From Prosthecomicrobium sp. N25 (GTDB lineage: Bacteria; Pseudomonadota; Alphaproteobacteria; Rhizobiales; Ancalomicrobiaceae): a stretch of 64,000 nucleotides of DNA. The notes under the pieces were generated by a model. It saw only the letters and a program-made list of their open reading frames with translations. It was not told where the DNA came from and did not search any database. The stretch lies in the NCBI RefSeq assembly GCF_037203705.1, contig NZ_JBBCAT010000003.1, positions 124,001-188,000 of the forward strand, read 5' to 3'. Shown here piece after piece: positions 25,131 to 32,267 of this stretch (positions within the stretch are counted from its first letter, which is position 1; every line of letters begins with the position of its first letter). A program made the position numbers and the translations under genes.

Positions 25131-25606
25131 TCGGACAGCTGAAGGTCCTGCTGCGCGTCAAGACCCTGAAGCTCGACCAGGCCTTCCGGGTCATGCAGGC
25201 CAAGCGCGCGCAGCTCGAGGACGCCAAGGCCGCCACCGCCGCCGCCCGCGCGATCGTCGAGGAGAGCCGCCGCACCCTGCCCGCCCGGATCGACGCCGCC
25301 TACGCCGCGATCATCGGGTCGGTCGTGGACCTCGGCCGCATCGACGACGTGAAGGGCGCGGTGCTCGCGCTCGAACAGGCCCACGCGGACCTCGTCGACG
25401 ACCTCGCGCGCGCCGAGCACGTCGAGAAGCGCATCGCCGGCGAACTGGAGGAGGCGACCCGCCGCTACCGCCAGGCGACCAAGGACCGCGACAAGTACGG
25501 CATCCTGACCGACGAACTGGCGCAGGAGATCGCGTCCGGCGAGGCCGCCCGCGAGGAGGTCGAGATCGAGGACCTGTTCGGCCGCAAGAGGAAGAAGACC
25601 GCATGA
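25127..25606 (+). CDS. sctO: T3SS ATPase stalk protein SctO (YscO/FliJ-like)
   Basis: 159 residues forming a two-stranded antiparallel coiled coil: basic first helix ([20 protein letters not shown]) and second helix ([20 protein letters not shown]), with a basic end RKRKK. YscO/FliJ proteins insert in the SctN ring like F1-gamma and contact SctV. Overlaps sctN by four bases and sctP by four. Confidence 0.85.
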   Translation: MIGQLKVLLRVKTLKLDQAFRVMQAKRAQLEDAKAATAAARAIVEESRRTLPARIDAAYAAIIGSVVDLGRIDDVKGAVLALEQAHADLVDDLARAEHVEKRIAGELEEATRRYRQATKDRDKYGILTDELAQEIASGEAAREEVEIEDLFGRKRKKTA

Positions 25607-26349
25607 GCGAGATCGGCAAGTCCGGCGGCCACGACCGCGACCCCGGCCTGTCCATGCGGCAGGGCGACCGGGACGCCGTTCCGCGCGGCCAGGGACGGCG
25701 ACCCGACACGGGCGACGCCCGCGGCCGGCCGCCGGGCACGGCGGCGCTCCAGGCCGAGCGGGCGCATTTCGAGGCCCGGCTCGAGCGCGCCCGCGCCGGC
25801 ACCGAATCCCGGACGGGCGAGCGCGACGGCGATCGGGACCGCGACCCCGGCCGCGACGCCCGCCTGCTGGCGGAAGCCGGCGCCGGCGGCCTCCTGCTGC
25901 CGCTCGCCCCCGGCATGTCCCCCCTGGCGCCGCCCGCCGGCGACGGGCCCGGGGCCGGCGCTGCGCCCTCCGGCGGCGAACCCGCGCGGGCCGCCATGGC
26001 GATCGCGGAGCGCGTGGCCGTCCTCGCCGAGGCGCCGCCCGTCGGGGGGACGGCCGGCCGGGCGAGCGTCGTCCGGCTGGAGCTCGCGGCCGACACGGGC
26101 CTCGCAAGCGTCACGGTCGACCTCGCCGCCGGCCGCATCGACGTGATGCTGTCCCATGCCGGCGGGCTCGGGGCCGAGACCTTGTCGGCGCTGGCGTCCG
26201 ACCTCGCCCTCCGCCTCCGCGCCCGCTTCCCGGACCGCACCGTCCGGATCCTGGACCGCATCGAGGCGGAGGCCGCCCCGGAGACCGCGGACGGCGGCTT
26301 CGGCCTCATGGCCGCGGTGTTCCGGGCGGCGGGCGGAGGCAGCCCATGA
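25603..26349 (+). CDS. sctP: T3SS needle-length regulator SctP (YscP-like), short form
   Basis: 248 residues. A disordered Arg/Asp/Gly-rich N-terminal region (1-110), a short link, then a folded part (about 135-248) with VVRLELAADTGLASVTVDLA and LRARFPDRTVRILDRIEAE, which resembles the substrate-specificity-switch/FliK-like C-terminal domain. YscP measures needle length and switches export through SctU. Ruler length correlates with needle length, and this ruler is only half the size of Yersinia YscP, so a short needle is possible. Assignment relies mainly on position between sctO and sctQ. Confidence 0.7.
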   Translation: MSEIGKSGGHDRDPGLSMRQGDRDAVPRGQGRRPDTGDARGRPPGTAALQAERAHFEARLERARAGTESRTGERDGDRDRDPGRDARLLAEAGAGGLLLPLAPGMSPLAPPAGDGPGAGAAPSGGEPARAAMAIAERVAVLAEAPPVGGTAGRASVVRLELAADTGLASVTVDLAAGRIDVMLSHAGGLGAETLSALASDLALRLRARFPDRTVRILDRIEAEAAPETADGGFGLMAAVFRAAGGGSP

Positions 26350-27404
26350 ACGCACCGTGGATCGCCGGCCCAGGGGGCCGGCTCGCCCGCCCTGAGGCCG
26401 TCTGGAACGCCCTCGTCACCTATGCGCGCCAGCCGCTGCCGCTCGCCGCCAAGGGCGCGACCCTGACCTTCGAGCCCGCGCCGCGGCCGGCCGACGACAC
26501 CGTCGCGCTGGACGTCGCCTTCGCGTCCGGGCCGCGGCTTCTGCTGGTGATCGCCGCGTTCCCGTTCCAGGCGCTCTTCGGCCTGGACATCGAGGCGGAC
26601 GAGATCGCCGCCCTGCCGGCCGCCCTGTCCGGTGGCCTGCAGGAGGGCATCCTGGCCCTCCTCGCCGCTGCCGCGCCCGAGAACGCCCTCGGCGCCCCCC
26701 GCCTGCTCCGCGCCGGGTCGCTCGCTCACCTGGCCCGCGCCCCCGACCGCGGGCCCGAACCGCGGGAGTGGCTGTCGCTCACGGTCGCCGGCCTGGTCCC
26801 CGCCCCCGTCCGGCTCGTCGCCGGCATCGATCCCGACAGGCTCGTGGCCTTGGTCCGCGACGGCGCGCTCGCGCCCCGGCAGGTCTGGCCGGCCCTCGCC
26901 GCGACGATCCCGGTCGAGGTCTTCGTCACCCTCGGCGCGATGCGGACCACGGTCGGCGAGCTCCTCGACCTCAAGGCCGGCAGCCTCGTGGTCCTCGCCG
27001 CGACCCCGCCCGGCACCGCTCGCCTGCGGGTCGCCGACCGGACCGCCACGCTCGCCGCCGGCGCCAACGGCTGGACCTTCGCCGCCGTCACCGACCAGGA
27101 CCGCTACCGCCCCGCCCCAGGAGACACCGCCCCCATGACGGACGACCCCCTCGCCCGGCCCGAGGAGGGCCGGGGCCTCGCCGGCCTGCCCCTCGTGATC
27201 GACTTCGACATCGGGCGCCTGACCGTTCCGCTCGCCGAGGTCGAGCGCTGGACCGCCGGCACGGTCGTGCCACTGGACCTCGCTGCCCCCGGGCCCGGGA
27301 CGGAGGTCACGGTCCGCGCCAACGGGCAGGCGATCGCGACCGGCGATCTCGTCCGGATCGACGACCGCATGGCCGTGCGGCTGACCCGCCTCATGCTCGG
27401 CTGA
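26346..27404 (+). CDS. sctQ: T3SS sorting-platform protein SctQ (YscQ, SpoA domains)
   Basis: 352 residues. The N-terminal two thirds include a first SpoA-like region (about 195-245, VFVTLGAMRTTVGELLDLKA and GSLVVLAA). The C-terminal SpoA domain (about 278-352) holds LPLVIDFDIGRLTVPLAEVE and DLVRIDDRMAVRLTRLM. SctQ builds the cytoplasmic pods that recruit chaperone-substrate complexes. It overlaps sctP by four bases. An internal in-frame start gives a separate C-terminal product (separate entry). A 69-base gap with a G/C hairpin separates it from sctR. Confidence 0.92.
   Translation: MNAPWIAGPGGRLARPEAVWNALVTYARQPLPLAAKGATLTFEPAPRPADDTVALDVAFASGPRLLLVIAAFPFQALFGLDIEADEIAALPAALSGGLQEGILALLAAAAPENALGAPRLLRAGSLAHLARAPDRGPEPREWLSLTVAGLVPAPVRLVAGIDPDRLVALVRDGALAPRQVWPALAATIPVEVFVTLGAMRTTVGELLDLKAGSLVVLAATPPGTARLRVADRTATLAAGANGWTFAAVTDQDRYRPAPGDTAPMTDDPLARPEEGRGLAGLPLVIDFDIGRLTVPLAEVERWTAGTVVPLDLAAPGPGTEVTVRANGQAIATGDLVRIDDRMAVRLTRLMLG
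27135..27404 (+). CDS. Internal translation product SctQ-C
   Basis: ATG 27135 is in frame with sctQ (codon 264) and preceded by AGGAGA (27119-27124), 10 bases upstream. Translation from here yields 89 residues that are exactly the C-terminal SpoA domain. In Yersinia, Salmonella and Shigella the same internal start makes a short SctQ form that assembles with full-length SctQ. Here it is predicted from position and ribosome site only. Confidence 0.55.
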   Translation: MTDDPLARPEEGRGLAGLPLVIDFDIGRLTVPLAEVERWTAGTVVPLDLAAPGPGTEVTVRANGQAIATGDLVRIDDRMAVRLTRLMLG

Positions 27405-27473
27405 GCCGAGAGGCCGGCTTCCGGCCGGGCAGGACCACCCGCCGCGCGAGTCCGCGGCCGCTTCGAGGGGCGC

Positions 27474-28115
27474 ATGACCGATCCGTTGAACCTCATCATG
27501 GTGCTGGCGCTGGCCGCGCTGGTGCCGTTCCTGGCGGTGGTCGCCACCTCCTTCATCAAGCTCTCGGTCGTCTTCCTGCTCGTCCGCAATGCGCTCGGCG
27601 TGCAGCAGATTCCGCCCAACATGGCGCTGAACGCGCTCGCCATCATCCTGTCCGGCTACATCATGACCCCGGTCGCGATGGAGACCTACGACATCCTGTC
27701 GAAGGCCGACTACACGGTGGATTCCGTCGACGGCCTGCGCCGGGCCTACGACGACGGCAAGGGCCCGCTGACCCGCTTCCTGAAGGAGAAGGCGGCGGAG
27801 CGCGAGAAGCTGTTCTTCCTGGAGTCCGCCAAGAGCCTCTGGCCGAAGAGCCTGTCCGACCGGATCGACGCCGACAGCATCGCGGTCGTGCTGCCGGCCT
27901 TCACGGTCAGCCAATTGCGCGAGGCCTTCGAGATCGGCTTCCTGCTCTACCTGCCCTTCATCGCCATCGACCTCATCGTCTCCAACATCCTGCTCGCCAT
28001 GGGCATGATGATGGTGAGCCCGCTGACCATCTCCCTGCCCTTCAAGCTCTTCCTGTTCGTCATGGTCGACGGCTGGTCGCGGCTGATCCTCGGTCTCGTC
28101 AAGACATACCTCTAG
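27474..28115 (+). CDS. sctR: T3SS export-gate protein SctR (YscR/FliP)
   Basis: 213 residues with four membrane spans and the FliP-family segments SFIKLSVVFLLVRNALGVQQ, VLPAFTVSQLREAFEIGFLL and MVSPLTISLPFKLFLFVMVD. Five copies with four SctS and one SctT form the helical export gate. It lacks a cleavable signal, as do other YscR proteins. The start follows GAGGGG. Confidence 0.97.
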   Translation: MTDPLNLIMVLALAALVPFLAVVATSFIKLSVVFLLVRNALGVQQIPPNMALNALAIILSGYIMTPVAMETYDILSKADYTVDSVDGLRRAYDDGKGPLTRFLKEKAAEREKLFFLESAKSLWPKSLSDRIDADSIAVVLPAFTVSQLREAFEIGFLLYLPFIAIDLIVSNILLAMGMMMVSPLTISLPFKLFLFVMVDGWSRLILGLVKTYL

Positions 28116-28126
28116 GAGACGCCCGC

Positions 28127-28393
28127 ATGTCGCCCAACGAAGCCGTCCACCAGGTCACCGAGGCGATGATCCTGGTCATGCTCCTGTCCATGCCGCCGAT
28201 CCTGGTCGCCTCCGTGGTCGGCATCCTGGTCAGCCTCCTGCAGGCCCTGACCCAGGTGCAGGAGCAGACGCTCTCCTTCGCCATCAAGCTCATCGCGGTG
28301 GCGGCCACCATCGCCGCCATGGCGAGCCTCCTCGGCAACGAGGTGCTCGTCTACACGCTGAAGCTCTTCAACGAATTCCCGAACATGACCTGA
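28127..28393 (+). CDS. sctS: T3SS export-gate protein SctS (YscS/FliQ)
   Basis: 88 residues with two membrane helices (about 15-38 and 51-73) linked by the conserved LLQALTQVQEQTLSFAIK motif of FliQ/YscS. It follows sctR by 11 bases with TAGGAG overlapping the sctR stop as the ribosome site. Confidence 0.95.
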   Translation: MSPNEAVHQVTEAMILVMLLSMPPILVASVVGILVSLLQALTQVQEQTLSFAIKLIAVAATIAAMASLLGNEVLVYTLKLFNEFPNMT

Positions 28394-28424
28394 GGGACCG
28401 TCCGGCGACCGGACGGTGAGCGCC

Positions 28425-29273
28425 ATGCAGGAAGCCTTCAAGGTCCTGACCGGGTTTCTGGACGAGCAGTTCATCGCGCTTCTGCTCACCTGGCCGCGCA
28501 TCCAGGCCTTCCTGCTCGCCTCGCAGATCCTCAACCCGACCGCGGTGCCGCGCCTCGCCCGCACCGCGGCGGTGCTCGCCCTATCGATCCACATCCTCCC
28601 GGTCAACCTCGACTACGCGGCCCGTTTCGACCGGACCGTGCCGAGCCTGGCCCTGCACTTCTTCAAGGAATTCGCGATCGGCTTCCTGCTCGGCACCCTG
28701 ATCGGCTGGATCTTCTGGGTCGTCCAGGCCTCCGCGGCCCTCATCGACAACCAGCGCGGCGCCGCCATCGCGTCGAGCGTCGACCCGCTGCACGGCCACG
28801 AGACCTCGCCCCTCGGCATCCTCTTCGCCCAGGCCTTCCTGACCTACATGTTCATCACCGGCGCGGTGCTGCCGATCATCGGCATCCTGTACCAGTCCTA
28901 CGTCGCCTGGCCGATCGACCGGGGCCTGCCGCTCTTCGGCGCCGAGTTCCCGCGCGCCATGCTGGCCATCTTCGACCACAGCATGCGGTTGATGTTCCTG
29001 CTCGCGGCGCCGATCGTCGCCGTCATGTTCATGGCCGAGTTCGCGCTCGCCATGGTCAGCCGCTTCGCCCCCCAGATCCAGGTCTTCGTCCTGGCGATGC
29101 CGATCAAGAGCGGCCTCGCGATCTTCATGCTCATCTTCTACTTCTCGATCCTGCTGCCCTACGCCGCCAAGGAATCCGAGCGCGGGCGCAGCTACATCCA
29201 GGGCTTCTATTCCCTGCTCGAGGGCGCCTGGGGGGTGAAGCCGCCGGCCGGGCCCCCGGAGGCCCCGCGATGA
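28425..29273 (+). CDS. sctT: T3SS export-gate protein SctT (YscT/FliR)
   Basis: 282 residues, about six membrane spans, with family segments FFKEFAIGFLLGTLIGWIFW and ASAALIDNQRGAAIASSVDP (DNQRG is typical of SctT). A single copy caps the SctR ring. ATG 28425 was preferred to the GTG at 28416, which lies in the same frame. Its stop overlaps the sctU ATG (ATGA). Confidence 0.95.
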   Translation: MQEAFKVLTGFLDEQFIALLLTWPRIQAFLLASQILNPTAVPRLARTAAVLALSIHILPVNLDYAARFDRTVPSLALHFFKEFAIGFLLGTLIGWIFWVVQASAALIDNQRGAAIASSVDPLHGHETSPLGILFAQAFLTYMFITGAVLPIIGILYQSYVAWPIDRGLPLFGAEFPRAMLAIFDHSMRLMFLLAAPIVAVMFMAEFALAMVSRFAPQIQVFVLAMPIKSGLAIFMLIFYFSILLPYAAKESERGRSYIQGFYSLLEGAWGVKPPAGPPEAPR

Positions 29274-30499
29274 GCGAGGGCGGCGAGAAGACCGAGAGCC
29301 CGACACCCAAGAAGGTGCGCGACGCCCGCGCCAAGGGCCAGGTCGCGCGCAGCCAGGAGGTGGTGACGAGCGCCTCGCTGATCGCCGCGATCGCCTACAT
29401 CTGGGTCGCCTGGAACTCGATCCTGGTGCGGCTCGTGGGGCTGATGGACCAGGTCGCGCTGCTGGCGACCGGCGACTTCCGCACCAACGGCTACAACGCC
29501 CTCTCGATCGCCTTCTGGGACGTGGTCGGCATCATGATGCCCCTGCTCGGCGTGGTGATCTTCGCCGGCGTGGCCGCGAACTACGCGCAGTTCGGATCGA
29601 TCTTCGCGATGGAGAGCCTGATGCCCAGCCTGGACAAGATCAGTCCGGCGGCCGGCTTCAAGCGCATCTTCTCGATGAAGAACCTGGTGGAGAACCTGAA
29701 GTCGATCGCCAAGATCGTCTTCATGTCGATCCTGCTCTACATCGTCGTCCGCGACGCGATCGGGCCCTTCCTGGCCGCCCTGCCCTGCGGCATGACCTGC
29801 GTCATCAACGTCGCCGGCTGGACCTTCGACAAGGTGCTGCTCTACTCGGCCTTCGCGCTGATCGTCGTGGCCCTGATCGACCTCGTCTACCAGCGGCACG
29901 CCTACACCAAGAGCCTGATGATGTCGAAGGACGAGGTGAAGCGCGAATACAAGGAGAGCGAGGGCGACCCCCACATCAAGGGCAAGCGCAAGCAGCTCGC
30001 GCACGAGCTGATCATGAGCGATTCCGGCAAGGCCGCCCGCAAGGCGACCGCCGTCGTGGTCAACCCGACCCACCTCGCCATCGCCATCTCGTACCGGCCC
30101 GACGAGATGCCGCTGCCCATCGTGGTCGCCAAGGGGCGCATGCTGCACGCCCACTTCATCCGCACCGAAGCCGAGCGCGCCGGCGTTCCGGTCTTCCGAA
30201 ACGTGCCGCTCGCCCGCATGCTCTACGCCGACGTCGAGGTCGAGCAGTATGTCCCCGAGGAGCTCTTCGACGCCGTCGCCGAGATCCTCGCCTGGGTGTC
30301 GCGCCACCGGGACACGCTCTACGGCGGACCGCTCGACCACGGCGTCATCGACATGGAGGCCGGCGACCACAGGCCCGGCGGCCCGGCCCCCGCCGACGGG
30401 CCGGCGCCCCCGCCGCCCCGGCGCCCTCCCCCGCCCGGCGCCATCGACGCGGCGCGCCTCGGGCCCGGCCCGGTCGTCCCGGACCTGCCCCAGCCGTGA
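29270..30499 (+). CDS. sctU: T3SS export switch protein SctU (YscU/FlhB)
   Basis: 409 residues. N-terminal SEGGEKTESPTPKKVRDARA signature, four membrane spans (about 30-210), a basic linker, then the cytoplasmic domain with the self-cleaving NPTH motif at residues 265-268. Cleavage at Asn-Pro allows the switch from needle to translocator export with SctP. The last 60 residues form a Pro-rich tail (for example APPPPRRPPPPGA), which YscU (354 residues) lacks. Last gene of the main operon. Confidence 0.96.
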   Translation: MSEGGEKTESPTPKKVRDARAKGQVARSQEVVTSASLIAAIAYIWVAWNSILVRLVGLMDQVALLATGDFRTNGYNALSIAFWDVVGIMMPLLGVVIFAGVAANYAQFGSIFAMESLMPSLDKISPAAGFKRIFSMKNLVENLKSIAKIVFMSILLYIVVRDAIGPFLAALPCGMTCVINVAGWTFDKVLLYSAFALIVVALIDLVYQRHAYTKSLMMSKDEVKREYKESEGDPHIKGKRKQLAHELIMSDSGKAARKATAVVVNPTHLAIAISYRPDEMPLPIVVAKGRMLHAHFIRTEAERAGVPVFRNVPLARMLYADVEVEQYVPEELFDAVAEILAWVSRHRDTLYGGPLDHGVIDMEAGDHRPGGPAPADGPAPPPPRRPPPPGAIDAARLGPGPVVPDLPQP

Positions 30500-30534
30500 C
30501 GGCGCCCGCACCTGACGGCCGGCTGAGAACGGCC

Positions 30535-30577
30535 TGTGATGTTCGCGACACCGGCCCCCGGCCGCCTCGGCTAGGCT
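30535..30577 (+). promoter_or_regulatory. CRP-like dependent promoter of sctW
   Basis: TGTGATGTTCGCGACA (30535-30550), 21 bases, then TAGGCT (30572-30577). Expected start is near 30584, about 37 bases before the sctW GTG. The inner TTCG is shared with the sites at 2527 and 5412. Confidence 0.5.
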
Positions 30578-30620
30578 TTCGACCGGCCACCCGATCACGC
30601 CCGGCACGGAGGCTCGCCCG

Positions 30621-31874
30621 GTGAGTTCGATCGAGACCCTCCGCCAGTCCCTCGCGACCAGCAACGTCATCTCCCCCGTCGGCGCCGAGGTCATGTCCGA
30701 GGTCCGCGGCGACTGGCGCGGCCGGGAGGTCGCCCTCAGCGACTCCACCTCCAAGCTCAACGACGCCGCCGAGGAGATCGGCATGTCGGTGGCCCACCGG
30801 GCCGACAAGAAGACCCTCGGCCAGCGCCAGGTCCGCCAGGGCCAGGGCACCAACATCGACGCCCTGCAGCGGATCGCCGACTACCTCGACAAGCTCCCCA
30901 ACATGCCGCGCGAGGATGCGCTGAAGCAGTTGGTCGAGCAGTTCAAGACCTTCGAGGAATTGCTCGAGAAGGGCCGCAGCGGCGGGGGGCAGCCGACCAC
31001 GGAGGACGTGCTGGCCGCCCTGCAGCAGCTCGATCCGGACGTCACCCACCAGTTTGCCGCCCTCGAGGTGGCGCGCGAGTATTTCGAGACCGCCGGGGCC
31101 TCCGACGAGCTCCACGCGCTGCTGGACGCCGCCAAGGCCGAATTCGAGAAGGGCGACCTAGCGCGCGACGTGCGGGCCGGCTTCGCGGCCGCCAAGGCGG
31201 CCGACAGGGCCGCCGCCACCATGGAGACCGACCCCGGCGCGGTCCGCGACACCTATCGGTCCATGCTGCGCGAGCAGCCGAACCTCGGCACGCTGTTCGA
31301 CGGCCTCCGCCGCTTCGACATCGACAAGAACTTCGCCGCCCTGGTCGATGCCTTCATGTCGGCCGCCGGAACCGATCTCGCATCCACCGGTCCCTCGAGC
31401 GATCCCGATTTCCTGCATGCGCTCCTGACCGAGCTCGGCAAGCTGAAGCGGATGCAGAGCGCCTTCGAGGGCACCCGGTCCCTCCTGTCGCAGACCGAGC
31501 GGCTGATGCCCCGTTCCGAGCGCGGCCTATCCAGCCCGGCCGAGATGACCAGCCGCCTCCTGAACTTCGCCGCCAAGGCCGCCGTGAACCTCGCCGACGC
31601 CCGCGGCCTCCTGGGCGGCTACGAGAAAGCCTCCCTCGGCAGCCAGGTCGTGCTCGCCAACGGGCTCCGGGGCCTGCACGGGGATCTGCCCGACGACGTG
31701 ATGCCCTCGCTGCAGGCGCGCCAGCAGCAGGTCGCCACGCTCGGGACGCTGCTGAACCAGCTCGTCGGCGCCGAGGACGAGGAGTACGAGGCCGCCGAGG
31801 AGGACAAGGAGCGGGAGCGCGAGGAGGACGCCCGTCGGCCGTCCCGCAACAAGCACCAGCCGGAGAACCGCTGA
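30621..31874 (+). CDS. sctW: T3SS gatekeeper SctW (YopN-TyeA fusion type)
   Basis: 417 residues, helical. The N-terminal region (about 1-75) is polar with Ser/Thr residues and a chaperone-binding type sequence. The middle (about 80-290) matches the YopN/InvE/HrpJ helical repeats (NIDALQRIADYLDKLPNMPR). A TyeA-like domain follows at about 295-385 (ARGLLGGYEKASLGSQVVLA), then an acidic/basic tail. The gatekeeper blocks early effector export until the translocon is set. YopN and TyeA are separate in Yersinia and fused here as in InvE. GTG 30621; the stop overlaps the next ATG by one base. Confidence 0.8.
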   Translation: MSSIETLRQSLATSNVISPVGAEVMSEVRGDWRGREVALSDSTSKLNDAAEEIGMSVAHRADKKTLGQRQVRQGQGTNIDALQRIADYLDKLPNMPREDALKQLVEQFKTFEELLEKGRSGGGQPTTEDVLAALQQLDPDVTHQFAALEVAREYFETAGASDELHALLDAAKAEFEKGDLARDVRAGFAAAKAADRAAATMETDPGAVRDTYRSMLREQPNLGTLFDGLRRFDIDKNFAALVDAFMSAAGTDLASTGPSSDPDFLHALLTELGKLKRMQSAFEGTRSLLSQTERLMPRSERGLSSPAEMTSRLLNFAAKAAVNLADARGLLGGYEKASLGSQVVLANGLRGLHGDLPDDVMPSLQARQQQVATLGTLLNQLVGAEDEEYEAAEEDKEREREEDARRPSRNKHQPENR

Positions 31875-32254
31875 TGGCCGCCTATTCGCCGCGCGCCGCC
31901 GCCGCCGTGGAACGCTTCGCCGCCAGCGTCGGCCTCGCGCCGCGCCCCGCCCGCGACGGCACCGTCTCCTTCCTCATCGCCGGCGCCGGCCTGCTCACGC
32001 TGACCCCGGCCGAAGATGGAGACCGGCTCCTCGTCAGCCTGGCCTGGGCACCGGACCGCCCCCGCCCCGAGGACGAGCTGGCCCTGCTCGCCTGCGCCGG
32101 TCGCAACCCGTCGACCGGCCGCTACACCCATGCGGGCATCGCCCCCGACGACAGCTTCGTCCTGACGCTCGCCATCGAAGACGCCGAGGTAGACCTGCCG
32201 GCCCTCGACGAGACGCTGCGCGCCCTCACGGACCTGCGCGCCGGCTTCCCCTAA
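31874..32254 (+). CDS. Class I T3SS chaperone (CesT/YscB/SycN-like)
   Basis: 126 residues with CesT-type layout: N-terminal helix, strands VSFLIAGAGLLTLTPAEDGD and RLLVSLAW, a helix, strand DSFVLTLAIEDAEVDLPALD, and a C-terminal helix. It is translationally coupled to sctW (TGATGG), so it is probably the gatekeeper chaperone, equivalent to one half of SycN-YscB. It converges with the secretin gene 13 bases later. Confidence 0.75.
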   Translation: MAAYSPRAAAAVERFAASVGLAPRPARDGTVSFLIAGAGLLTLTPAEDGDRLLVSLAWAPDRPRPEDELALLACAGRNPSTGRYTHAGIAPDDSFVLTLAIEDAEVDLPALDETLRALTDLRAGFP

Positions 32255-32267
32255 CGCGAGCGTTCGG

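Noticed and set aside
15949-30499. Possible flagellar export genes instead of an injectisome
   Set aside because: Presence of SctX, SctY, needle, inner rod, tip, translocators, secretin and gatekeeper, and absence of rod, hook and flagellin genes, rule out a flagellum.
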